NCBI GenBank assembly: GCA_016191985.1 | Contig: JACPVB010000027.1 | Coordinates: forward strand, 1 to 26,781 | DNA: 26,781 nucleotides | Origin: Chloroflexota bacterium | GTDB lineage: Bacteria; Chloroflexota; Anaerolineae; Anaerolineales; Villigracilaceae | Direction of reading: 5' to 3' | Shown: one piece after another, positions 1 to 6,550 of the stretch | Layout of the letters: each line of letters begins with the position of its first letter | Numbering within the stretch: position 1 is the stretch's first letter | Program-made: the position numbers and the translations under genes | Notes under the pieces: model-generated | Told to the model about the DNA's origin: nothing | What the model saw: the letters and a program-made list of their open reading frames with translations, nothing else | The model's database searches: none

Positions 1-524
1 ACCTGCCGCATGGCTTTGAACGCCGCTTCATCATCCGCCACGCCAATGGGCTGATCGCTCAATCTACCCGACACCTGATAGCCCGCCGAAGAGACTATCT
101 CCACCGACCAATTGTCCTCGACGGGGCGCAGGTCAATGAGAATGCCGTTGGGTTTCAGCGTTCTGCGAATTTCATCCAGAGCATGGACCATGCTCTCGTG
201 CTGCATTCATCAGAGTGACCAGGCCAGGATGGCGATATCGAAGGTCTCTTTGGAAAAAGGGATATGGCTCGCGCTCGCATTTGCAAAATGGACATGCGTA
301 CTGCGAGATTTATCTTGCGCGTCTGCGCGGGCGATGCGCAAGGCATCATGGTCAGGGTCAAAGCCGACGGTTAAGGAGGAGGCGGCTGCGTATTTCCACG
401 TCAATCGTCCCTCGCCGCAGCCGATTTCCAAAACGCGCGCGTTTGTAAAATCCACAAATTTGTGGAGCATCTTTTTCTCAAATCCTTCGGGGTCTTTTTG
501 TAATGTCATGGCTTTGGAATCCAT
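1..524 (-). CDS. Class I SAM-dependent methyltransferase with two in-frame adjacent UGA codons (partial, candidate selenoprotein)
   Basis: A Rossmann-fold methyltransferase. The N-terminal part carries SAM motif I (VLEIGCGEGRLT), an acidic loop (GFDPD) and the later strand DIAILAWSL. Two consecutive TGA codons follow (212-210 and 209-207). The same frame then stays open for about 68 codons to the window edge, reading MQHESMVHALDEIRR, then LKPNGILIDLRPV, which is the expected continuation of this fold (post-motif helix, then the LKPGG-type turn). The C-terminus lies outside the window. The start at 524 is chosen because the ATG overlaps the upstream gene's stop (TGATG) and has a GGGAG ribosome site; a longer frame from 626 would overlap that gene by about 100 bases. 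From memory, relatives have Cys-Cys where the UGAs fall, which would fit Sec-Sec. The alternative is a pseudogene or a sequence error. Substrate unknown. Confidence 0.7.
178..196 (-). promoter_or_regulatory. SECIS-like hairpin downstream of the tandem UGA
   Basis: The coding strand reads AGAGCATGGTCCATGCTCT, an uninterrupted inverted repeat that folds as a 7-bp stem with apical loop GGUCC (or 8 bp with GUC). The loop begins with two G residues, as bacterial SECIS elements require, and is 17 nt after the second UGA and 20 nt after the first. From memory, the E. coli fdhF element has a very similar UGA-to-loop distance and a loop containing GGUC. No folding program was run. Confidence 0.5.
207..212 (-). 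other. Tandem UGA UGA, candidate double selenocysteine recoding site
   Basis: Two neighbouring TGA triplets in the methyltransferase frame, directly after the residues AWSL and before MQHESM. The downstream frame retains recognisable methyltransferase sequence, so termination here would remove about half of the domain. UGA serves as an ordinary stop for other genes in the window, so wholesale reassignment of UGA is not an explanation. Confidence 0.5.
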
Positions 525-955
525 CAGCTCCCTGATGAATATTTCTTCATCGTCTTCACGGACGCGGTCACCAATTCCTTCAAAACCTTTTTGTCCACAT
601 CCGCCAGTTTCTTGATGTATAAACATCCCACGCTTGTTTTAAATTTGCCAAGTTTTTTCAGTAAATCCTTGTGCAAGTCAAAACCGCCCATCAGGTATAA
701 GGTTAAGTTTTGCTTGCGAGGGGAAAAGCCCGTCAGCATCCAATCGCCTTCGCGCCCGCTTGCGCCTTTGTAGTGATAACTACCGAAGCCGACGATGCTC
801 GCCCCCCACATTTTCGGCTCCTCTTTGGTGACCTGTTTCATCATCTTCAGAATTTCAAAACAGTCTTTTCGCACCTCCTCATCTTTGACTGTGTTCAGGA
901 AACCTTCCACGCTCGCTTCGTTGACCCTGGTCTTTAATTCAACTTTCTTTGCCAT
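524..955 (-). CDS. DUF1801 (YdhG-like) domain protein, copy 1
   Basis: A 143-residue single-domain protein of the DUF1801 family, whose biochemical role is not established. Family features include the N-terminal helix VEGFLNTVKDEEVRKDCFEI, the PKMWGASIVGFGSYHY segment, FSPRKQNLTLYLM and the C-terminal CLYIKKLADVDKKVLKELV. An ATG with a GGAGG-type site 5-6 nt upstream supports the start. It is the middle gene of a three-gene run: a close paralogue lies 57 nt upstream and the methyltransferase start overlaps its stop codon, so translation of those two is probably coupled. Soluble and cytoplasmic, with no signal peptide or membrane segment. Confidence 0.85.
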   Translation of the reverse strand: MAKKVELKTRVNEASVEGFLNTVKDEEVRKDCFEILKMMKQVTKEEPKMWGASIVGFGSYHYKGASGREGDWMLTGFSPRKQNLTLYLMGGFDLHKDLLKKLGKFKTSVGCLYIKKLADVDKKVLKELVTASVKTMKKYSSGS

Positions 956-1012
956 GTCAGCCTCCAGTTTCTAAAGATCAATCGTTACCTTGGTTATAAC
1001 AAATTAATAGGC

Positions 1013-1426
1013 TTATCCAGATCGCTCGGCGTTTTTAGACGATTCTTTGATCAGCTCCTGTAAAACCTTCCTGTCAATATCTGCGAGCTTTTTGATATAT
1101 AAACAGCCCTTGCCTGTTTTGTGTTTGCCGAGTTTTCCAAGAAGGTCTGTATAGGATTCCAAACTTCCTGGAATATACAAGGTGATGTTTTGTTTGCGCG
1201 GAGAAAAGCCAACGATCATCCAATCCAGTTCGCGTCCGCTTGCATATTTGAGATGGATATTACCAAACCCGATGATGCTGGGTCCCCACATCCTGGGGTC
1301 TGCTTTTGTGGCTTGCTTCATGATCTTTACGATTTCGAAACAATCGTTGCGAGTCTGCTCATCTTTGATGGTGTTCAGAAAATCTTCCACGCTTGCTTCG
1401 GTCTGTTTGGTTTTTAACTCAGCCAT
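1013..1426 (-). CDS. DUF1801 (YdhG-like) domain protein, copy 2
   Basis: A 137-residue paralogue of the following gene, sharing long blocks with it: VEDFLNTIKDEQTRNDCFEI, MWGPSIIGFGNIHLKYASGRE, FSPRKQNITLYI and CLYIKKLADIDRKVLQEL. The arrangement points to a tandem duplication that has since diverged, mainly at both termini. The ATG is preceded by AAGGAG at good spacing. It is the first gene of the run into the methyltransferase; AT-rich DNA upstream (around 1440-1475) could hold the promoter, but I could not fix the boxes. Function is unknown beyond the DUF1801 fold. Confidence 0.85.
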   Translation of the reverse strand: MAELKTKQTEASVEDFLNTIKDEQTRNDCFEIVKIMKQATKADPRMWGPSIIGFGNIHLKYASGRELDWMIVGFSPRKQNITLYIPGSLESYTDLLGKLGKHKTGKGCLYIKKLADIDRKVLQELIKESSKNAERSG

Positions 1427-1504
1427 AAGATTCTCCTTTTTGGGTAACTATAAATTGGAGCAATTTTAGCATATTTGTTCTAGGCTTTGGAAGATTTTAC
1501 TCTT

Positions 1505-1733
1505 TTGTACACGAAACAGACGGACGACACGGATTCTTATTTACTCGAGTTATTACCATTATTCCTTAATCGGTTTTCGACCAAAATTTTTAACGCAAAG
1601 GCGCGGGGTCGCAAAGAAAAAGAAATTAAATCTTAGCGTCCTGGCGGCTTCGCGTTAAACCTTGAGAAGATTCCGCAAGGTATCTATTTAACGAATGGAA
1701 AAATCCGTCTGCTCCGTGTCGTCCGTGTACAAA
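1505..1733. repeat. Nested imperfect inverted repeat between DUF1801 and amidase genes
   Basis: This 310-base gap holds no gene that I can support. The outer arms at 1505-1535 and 1703-1733 are imperfect inverted copies (ends TTGTACACGAAACAGACGG and GTCGTCCGTGTACAA). The inner arms at 1588-1604 (TTTTAACGCAAAGGCGC) and 1643-1659 (GCGGCTTCGCGTTAAAC) pair at about 15 of 17 positions. The structure resembles the small hairpin repeats dispersed in many environmental genomes. No coding frame, transposase or target duplication is evident. Confidence 0.6.
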
Positions 1734-1736
1734 AAA

Positions 1737-3416
1737 CTAAAGCAGTTTGTAATGCACCTGCGGCGCTTTGCGCTCTACAACCTGCTCGGCGGCTAGAGCC
1801 ATCCGCAGCAGCGTGGACTCGTCCCATGCTTTGCCGATGACCTGCAAGCCGATGGGCAGTCCCTTTTGAGTATAGCCGACGGGGAAGGAGATGGCGGGCA
1901 GGCCGGTCATGTTCCCTGCGGTGACGAAGCGCATGATCTCGATGGTGGTGCTCAAATCCGAATCGCCATCGGGCAGGGCACCTTTTTTGATCTCCGGCGC
2001 GGGGACGGCGGTAGTGGGGGTGAGGATCACATCCACCTGTTTGAAGGCGTTATTGAAGTGGTTGATGATGCGTGTGCGGATGCGCTGGGATTGGACATAG
2101 TCCTTGGCTGAGAATTGGCGTGCCAGGGCGAGGTTGGTGCGCACGTCCAAGCCATATTTTTTGTGATGTTCATCATACGTGGTGTTCAGGGATTGCACCA
2201 TTTCGCTGGTGATGGTGACGATGTGCGCCACGCGATTCGCCTCAAGGTCGGGGATGGTGATCTCCACGATCTCGCATCCCATTTTTTCGTATTCCTTGAG
2301 CATGGTCTCACAGGCGGCTACCACTTCCGCATCCGCGTGACGGAACCAGGGCCAGTACACGCCGATCTTGAGTCCTTTGAGTTTGAGATTATCCCAGCCT
2401 TTTATGGAGGGCAGAGGCTGATGCAGTGACATAGGGTCTTTGGGGTCCGGGCCGGCGATCACAGCGTAGGTCAATGCCGCGTCGGTGGCGGACCCGGCCA
2501 ACGGTCCGACATGAGCGACGCTCCAGCACAATGGATAGGCCCCGAATTCGCTGATCCTCCCGAATGTGGCTTTCAATCCGACGAGTCCGCAAAACGCAGA
2601 AGGGATGCGGATCGAGCCGCCTCCGTCCGCGCCGATAGCGACCGGCACAAGGCCCGCAGCGACGGCGGTGGCTGGACCGCTGGAACTACCACCCGTGTAA
2701 TGGTCTGTATTGTATGGGTTGCGCGTCGAGCCGTGGTGCGGATTCAAGCCCGTCACATTGATGCCGATCTCGTGCATGTTGGCCTTGCCGATAAGCAATG
2801 CGCCTGCGCTTCGCAAACGCGCCACGACGGTGGCATCTTCAGCGACGGGAGTTTTTCCCAGAAAGGCTGTCCCCGCCGTGGTTGGGTAGGGCGTCATATC
2901 CAATTCATCTTTGATGGCAACGGGCACGCCATCGAAAATGCTGAGGGCTTTGCGCGCCTTGATCCTCTGCGTAGACTCGCGCGCCTGCCGCATTACATCC
3001 TCGCGATTGACGGCGATGAAGGCTCGTAACGGAGCATTGCCCGAGTCGCTGGCTGCAATGGAGTCCAACACTTTTTGGGCAACTTCCTCTGGCGTGGTCT
3101 TTCCATCGCGGTAGGCTTTTGCAAAATCATACACGCTTGCAAATTGAAACCCTTTTGTGCTGGAGGCTGCACGAGGCCATTCCTTTTCAGGGACGGCGGA
3201 CGCTTCCTTTTGCAACTCCCCCGCGTAGTGAATCGGATGATAGGTGGGCGCTTCATCGTAGGTTTGTTTCCTTAGCCAGGTTACGCCCGCGCTTTCAAAG
3301 AGACTTGGGATGAGCAGTCCGCGCAGGGGACCTTCGACAAGGGACGTAAAAAGTTTCAATATCCCACCCGCCAGGTATGGCAGTTTTACAGATTTGAGAT
3401 CGTAGACGTCTTTCAT
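1737..3416 (-). CDS. Amidase signature enzyme, FAAH-like
   Basis: A 559-residue amidase signature hydrolase, which cleaves carboxamide bonds with a Ser-cisSer-Lys triad. Visible elements are Lys169 in VPVAIKDELDM, the Ser-rich loop TGGSSSGPA around 242-249 containing the cis-Ser, and the likely nucleophile Ser268 in GADGGGSIRIPSAFCG. About 90 residues precede the core and include a hydrophobic stretch (residues 12-45). That resembles fatty acid amide hydrolase-type members rather than GatA, which has no such extension and works in an operon. ATG with GAGGTG upstream. The substrate could be N-acyl amides, but this is only inferred from the N-terminal extension and from the lipid-related neighbour. 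Transcribed separately from the PLP enzyme, with 308 bases of repeat-rich DNA between them. Confidence 0.85.
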   Translation of the reverse strand: MKDVYDLKSVKLPYLAGGILKLFTSLVEGPLRGLLIPSLFESAGVTWLRKQTYDEAPTYHPIHYAGELQKEASAVPEKEWPRAASSTKGFQFASVYDFAKAYRDGKTTPEEVAQKVLDSIAASDSGNAPLRAFIAVNREDVMRQARESTQRIKARKALSIFDGVPVAIKDELDMTPYPTTAGTAFLGKTPVAEDATVVARLRSAGALLIGKANMHEIGINVTGLNPHHGSTRNPYNTDHYTGGSSSGPATAVAAGLVPVAIGADGGGSIRIPSAFCGLVGLKATFGRISEFGAYPLCWSVAHVGPLAGSATDAALTYAVIAGPDPKDPMSLHQPLPSIKGWDNLKLKGLKIGVYWPWFRHADAEVVAACETMLKEYEKMGCEIVEITIPDLEANRVAHIVTITSEMVQSLNTTYDEHHKKYGLDVRTNLALARQFSAKDYVQSQRIRTRIINHFNNAFKQVDVILTPTTAVPAPEIKKGALPDGDSDLSTTIEIMRFVTAGNMTGLPAISFPVGYTQKGLPIGLQVIGKAWDESTLLRMALAAEQVVERKAPQVHYKLL

Positions 3417-3468
3417 AGTTCACCTCTTCCATTGAAAAATATTGCTGTTATTCATTTATCCAAAAGAC

Positions 3469-3564
3469 AGACCCTAAAGGTTTTCATATCGAATCGGGTG
3501 TAAGTTTGACGGGATTCTCTTTCTTGAAATTCACCTTTGTCAGCAAGGGAAACCTTTAGGGTCT
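3469..3564. repeat. 15-bp perfect inverted repeat enclosing 66 bp
   Basis: AGACCCTAAAGGTTT at 3469-3483 and its exact reverse complement at 3550-3564. The enclosed DNA has no reading frame of note. It sits directly upstream of the amidase gene and could be a small non-autonomous mobile element or a regulatory structure. Confidence 0.7.
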
Positions 3565-3590
3565 CTTGCAAAAATGGGTAATATGATATG

Positions 3591-3742
3591 AAATCAAACC
3601 TTGAAGACCAACAGGCTCAAGCCGCCGTCCCTTGCGGAGCACCCTGTGGGCGGCGGCGTTTGGTGAGTAATTCTTGCGCCGAGGACGGCGCAAGGAGCAT
3701 TTGAGTTCGGCATTTTGATAAAAATCAAACCTTGAAGATCAA
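3591..3742. repeat. 21-bp direct repeat flanking a GC-rich double hairpin
   Basis: Copies at 3591-3611 and 3722-3742 match at 20 of 21 positions; the right copy is the 3' end and stop of the PLP enzyme gene. Between them lie a GC-rich hairpin (arms GCCGCC 3621-3626 and GGCGGC 3652-3657) and a perfect 8-bp stem (CTTGCGCC 3673-3680, GGCGCAAG 3687-3694). This looks like an insertion that duplicated its target, or a local slippage duplication. Confidence 0.65.
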
Positions 3743-5227
3743 GTCCAAATACTTCTTGAGCATATCACCGACCAGTCCGCGCATGGGCATGGTGGCAGCC
3801 ATGCCGTAGACTGGGGCCATCTCACCTTTTTCTTCAGGGTGTGCTTTTACGTACTCCACCGCTGCTTTGAGGTCTTTGATGAATCGCTCTGCAACGCCGG
3901 GCTGCGTGTGACGCAGGGTTACGCAAAGGTGCATACAGGATGGCTTGTGCAATCCGTTCAGGCTCCATTTTTTGTGTGTCATTTGGTCGAGCACTTTATA
4001 GATGTCAATTGTGTCTGATGCAAAGGCAATCACAAATAACGAATCACCGAGGATGCGCAATTCGGGGATTTGACGAACTTCCTTTTTGATCGCATCTGCC
4101 GTTTCAAGGATTTTTTTTGCGGCGTTTGTATATCCCTTTGCGCCGATGGAAGTTAACGCAGCCCAACATGCCGCGCTCAATGCGCCGGGACGACTGCCTG
4201 CAAAGGTTGGCGAAAAATACAATCCACCGGGCCAGTCTGAGGCTGTGTAATATTGGTAATGGCGCAGTTCCTGTCCGCGATACAAAATGACGGATGTGCC
4301 TTTCGCGGCATAGCCATATTTGTGCGTGTCCACGGACATGGATGTGACGCCGGGGGAACGAAAATCAAATTTTGGTACGTTGTAGCCGAGCTTCTCCGCC
4401 CATGGAAGAACAAATCCGCCCAGGCAGGCGTCGGTGTGGAAGCCGACGCGATGCTCACGTGCGAGTCCGGATAATTCTTCAATCGGGTCAATCGCCCCGT
4501 GCGGGAAGGATGGGGCCGACCCCACAATCACGATTGTGTTTCTGTTGACGGCTTTGCGCGCCGCATTCACGTCCGCGCGGAAATTGGCATCCACTGGGAT
4601 GTGAACCATTTTGATTCCAAAATATTGACTGGCTTTGTCGAATGCGGCATGGGCAGTGATGGGGGCGATCATTTCAGGTTTGGTGATGCCCTTCGTCTCG
4701 CGCGCCCAATCGCGGTAGGCTTTCATCGCCAGCATGATGCTTTCCGTGCCGCCTGATGAGACCGTCCCGCAGACGTTTTGATCTGCGCCGTTGAGCATGT
4801 CCGCGCACATGGAGACGATCTCCGCTTCGAACTTGGTCGCGCTGGGCCATACATCTGCATGCAGTGGATTACTCTGTGAGTTGATCGCGTACACCTGATT
4901 CAGAAAATCAATGTGTTCCGCGTCGCCGTGATACACCCCGCCTGAAACGTACCCATCCTTCCAATGCGATTCCTCCAGTGTACGCATGGCTTCCATTTCG
5001 CGCAAAATTTCTCCGTGCTCGCGTCCCGCTTCTGGAAGCTTCGCAAACACAGGGAACTTGTCCTTGTACGGCTTTACGGATACTTCGATCTCCGCCATGA
5101 TCTCATCGTATTCCTTCTCGATCTTCTGGCTGAAGGAAGAGATTTTTTTTACCCGCCTTTCAATCCACTCTACTATGGGGGCAGGCAGTTTTCCGATATT
5201 TTTCATCAAAAAATCTTCGAGGTTCAT
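3725..5227 (-). CDS. PLP-dependent lyase of the sphingosine-1-phosphate lyase family
   Basis: A 500-residue group II PLP enzyme. Motifs in order: the substrate/PLP loop NPLHADVWPS, GTVSSGGTES (about 154-163) binding the PLP phosphate, the ring-stacking His193 in ITAHAAFDKA, Asp266 in FHTDACLGGF, and Lys303 in VDTHKYGYAAKGTS forming the internal aldimine. GGLYFSPTFAGSRPG follows. This combination is that of S1P lyases, which split S1P into phosphoethanolamine and a long-chain aldehyde, rather than glutamate decarboxylases. Bacterial members are known to act on S1P, but native substrates are often uncertain. Unlike the eukaryotic enzyme there is no clear N-terminal membrane anchor. The start at 5227 is preferred (AAGGA, 5-nt spacing) over an upstream in-frame ATG at 5263 that would add 12 residues. 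Confidence 0.85.
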   Translation of the reverse strand: MNLEDFLMKNIGKLPAPIVEWIERRVKKISSFSQKIEKEYDEIMAEIEVSVKPYKDKFPVFAKLPEAGREHGEILREMEAMRTLEESHWKDGYVSGGVYHGDAEHIDFLNQVYAINSQSNPLHADVWPSATKFEAEIVSMCADMLNGADQNVCGTVSSGGTESIMLAMKAYRDWARETKGITKPEMIAPITAHAAFDKASQYFGIKMVHIPVDANFRADVNAARKAVNRNTIVIVGSAPSFPHGAIDPIEELSGLAREHRVGFHTDACLGGFVLPWAEKLGYNVPKFDFRSPGVTSMSVDTHKYGYAAKGTSVILYRGQELRHYQYYTASDWPGGLYFSPTFAGSRPGALSAACWAALTSIGAKGYTNAAKKILETADAIKKEVRQIPELRILGDSLFVIAFASDTIDIYKVLDQMTHKKWSLNGLHKPSCMHLCVTLRHTQPGVAERFIKDLKAAVEYVKAHPEEKGEMAPVYGMAATMPMRGLVGDMLKKYLDLIFKV

Positions 5228-5350
5228 TTTCATCCTTATTTTTCTACTTTCTACAACTGCCAAACTTTCTAATGGCCTGCGTTACCTGCGCTGTGTCTCG
5301 ACAGACCCGACAACCAGGGCGGGGACGGCGAAAGCGTCCAACCAGAAAAA

Positions 5351-5418
5351 GGCTAACGCGTAGAAAAAGCTTGGGACAACCGCAGAATCCCTAGCGTCAG
5401 ATATACGCTTTGTTAGGT
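5351..5418 (-). repeat. attC-like recombination site (tentative)
   Basis: Read on the minus strand, this 68-base segment starts with ACCTAAC (fits RYYYAAC) followed by AAAGCGTA and ends with TACGCGTTAGCC. CTAAC and GCGTA pair with GTTAG and TACGC across the site with a three-base bulge, the layout expected for the R and L boxes of an integron attC. It begins 3 nt after the stop codon of the lipoprotein gene, as in gene cassettes. The terminal GTTAGCC departs from GTTRRRY at one position, as could happen if the last bases come from the target. No integrase is present in the window. Confidence 0.35.
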
Positions 5419-5421
5419 GCG

Positions 5422-6504
5422 TTATGGGTTGGGAGTTTCTGTGCCTGAAAATAATAAGCCTCTCGGTTCGATATCGTATTCATATATTGTGTACGCTGAA
5501 TCAAATCCAATTATTTCTTCTCCTGCAATTCTAAGTGTTGAATTGCTTGTCCACGATTCGGGTCTTAGTATCATTTTATCTACTTCAAATAAGATTTGAG
5601 ATTGGTTAGTCGTGGTGTCCCAAATATATATTGAGGATGATGTTATCTTTTCATCGTAACAAATTGAAGAGGCATAGGCAAGATATTTTCCGTCTGGTGA
5701 CCAACTCAATCTTTCAACTATTCCATTTATTTCTAACTGAATATTTTCACCAGTTTTTATGTCTGAAATCGTCACACCATCTAATGATGCTGCAAACCGC
5801 CTACCAGTTGGCGAGAAGACAATTTTATATCCAGGGAAATCAGGCGTTGAGGGCATAATTGTTGACCATATACCTTTTAAGAGATCCAGCCTAAAAAGAC
5901 CGTAATCGCCACGATCCCAGGGTTCTGGGAAACAGTAGTCGCCGCCTCCAGAATATCCCAACCATATTGTGAAGTAAAGGTAATTTCCATCGGGACTCCA
6001 AAACACTGGTGAAACTCCTCCCGACATTCCTTCAGGGCTATCTTTACTGAGGAAGTCCTTAAATTCTAGTATCCATTTTGTACCCTCTTTGTTCTGCACT
6101 ATCAAATTTGACCTTGCTTTGTCGGCACAATCAGCAGCAATCCATTTTCCATTAGGGGAAATATCACTTGAAGAGGGATATACATGATCACAGTCAATAG
6201 AAAATCCAGCAATTTGGGTTTCTTTTGCATACCAATCTTGCATACTTGTCGCCCGTGCTGCCGTTTGTATTGCTACGGCAGTGGAATGCCATGTTTGTTT
6301 GGCGACATCTATTGTTGGACTTGGTGTGAAACTTGCTCTAAAAGTAGGCGTCAATGTTGGAGTCGGCGTTGTAAATAAGTTTGGCGTTTTGGTGAAGGTT
6401 GCCGTAGTAGTTGGCTTTGTAGAAACTTGAGCACCGCAAGCAGTTTGTGCAAGCAAAAATAAAAAACCTATGATGATGACCAGGAAAGTTCTTTTTGCTA
6501 TCAT
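5422..6504 (-). CDS. Lipoprotein with TolB/WD40-like beta-propeller repeats
   Basis: A 360-residue exported protein. Residues 1-23 form a signal sequence ending LAQTACG, a weak lipobox with Cys23 as the likely lipidated residue. A Thr/Pro-rich linker (about 24-65) is followed by a domain with repeated blade motifs: SPNGKWIAADC, FWSPDGNYLYFTIW, FSPTGRRFAAS and LSWSPDGKYLAYAS, typical of PD40/TolB-like propellers. It probably faces the outside of the membrane, binding a partner or ligand, with no catalytic motif seen. The gene is visibly more AT-rich than its neighbours and lies in a gap between two unrelated transcription units. Both flanks carry integron-like core sequences, suggesting that it arrived as a unit. 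Confidence 0.75.
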   Translation of the reverse strand: MIAKRTFLVIIIGFLFLLAQTACGAQVSTKPTTTATFTKTPNLFTTPTPTLTPTFRASFTPSPTIDVAKQTWHSTAVAIQTAARATSMQDWYAKETQIAGFSIDCDHVYPSSSDISPNGKWIAADCADKARSNLIVQNKEGTKWILEFKDFLSKDSPEGMSGGVSPVFWSPDGNYLYFTIWLGYSGGGDYCFPEPWDRGDYGLFRLDLLKGIWSTIMPSTPDFPGYKIVFSPTGRRFAASLDGVTISDIKTGENIQLEINGIVERLSWSPDGKYLAYASSICYDEKITSSSIYIWDTTTNQSQILFEVDKMILRPESWTSNSTLRIAGEEIIGFDSAYTIYEYDIEPRGLLFSGTETPNP

Positions 6505-6543
6505 CTTTGATTTCCCTTGTGCTCAAATTATTTACACGTTAGC

Positions 6544-6550
6544 GCCCAAC
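6544..6550 (-). other. Possible cassette 5' junction (GTTGGGC)
   Basis: On the minus strand GTTGGGC fits the integron core GTTRRRY. It overlaps the stop codon of the FGGY kinase gene and lies 39 nt before the lipoprotein ATG, the short leader expected of a gene cassette. A second GTTGGGT lies 8 nt further upstream inside the kinase gene. Short motifs like this occur by chance, so the call rests on its pairing with the attC-like site at the other end. Confidence 0.3.

Noticed and set aside
207..212. General UGA reassignment (UGA as Trp or Gly) to explain the open frame
   Set aside because: Other genes in the window, such as the S1P-lyase-like gene and the ICMT-like gene, end at single TGA codons in sensible places, and TGG is used for Trp normally.
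112..615. Plus-strand open frame of 167 codons opposite the methyltransferase
   Set aside because: It is antisense to a gene with clear SAM motifs, has no ribosome site and its translation resembles no protein family.
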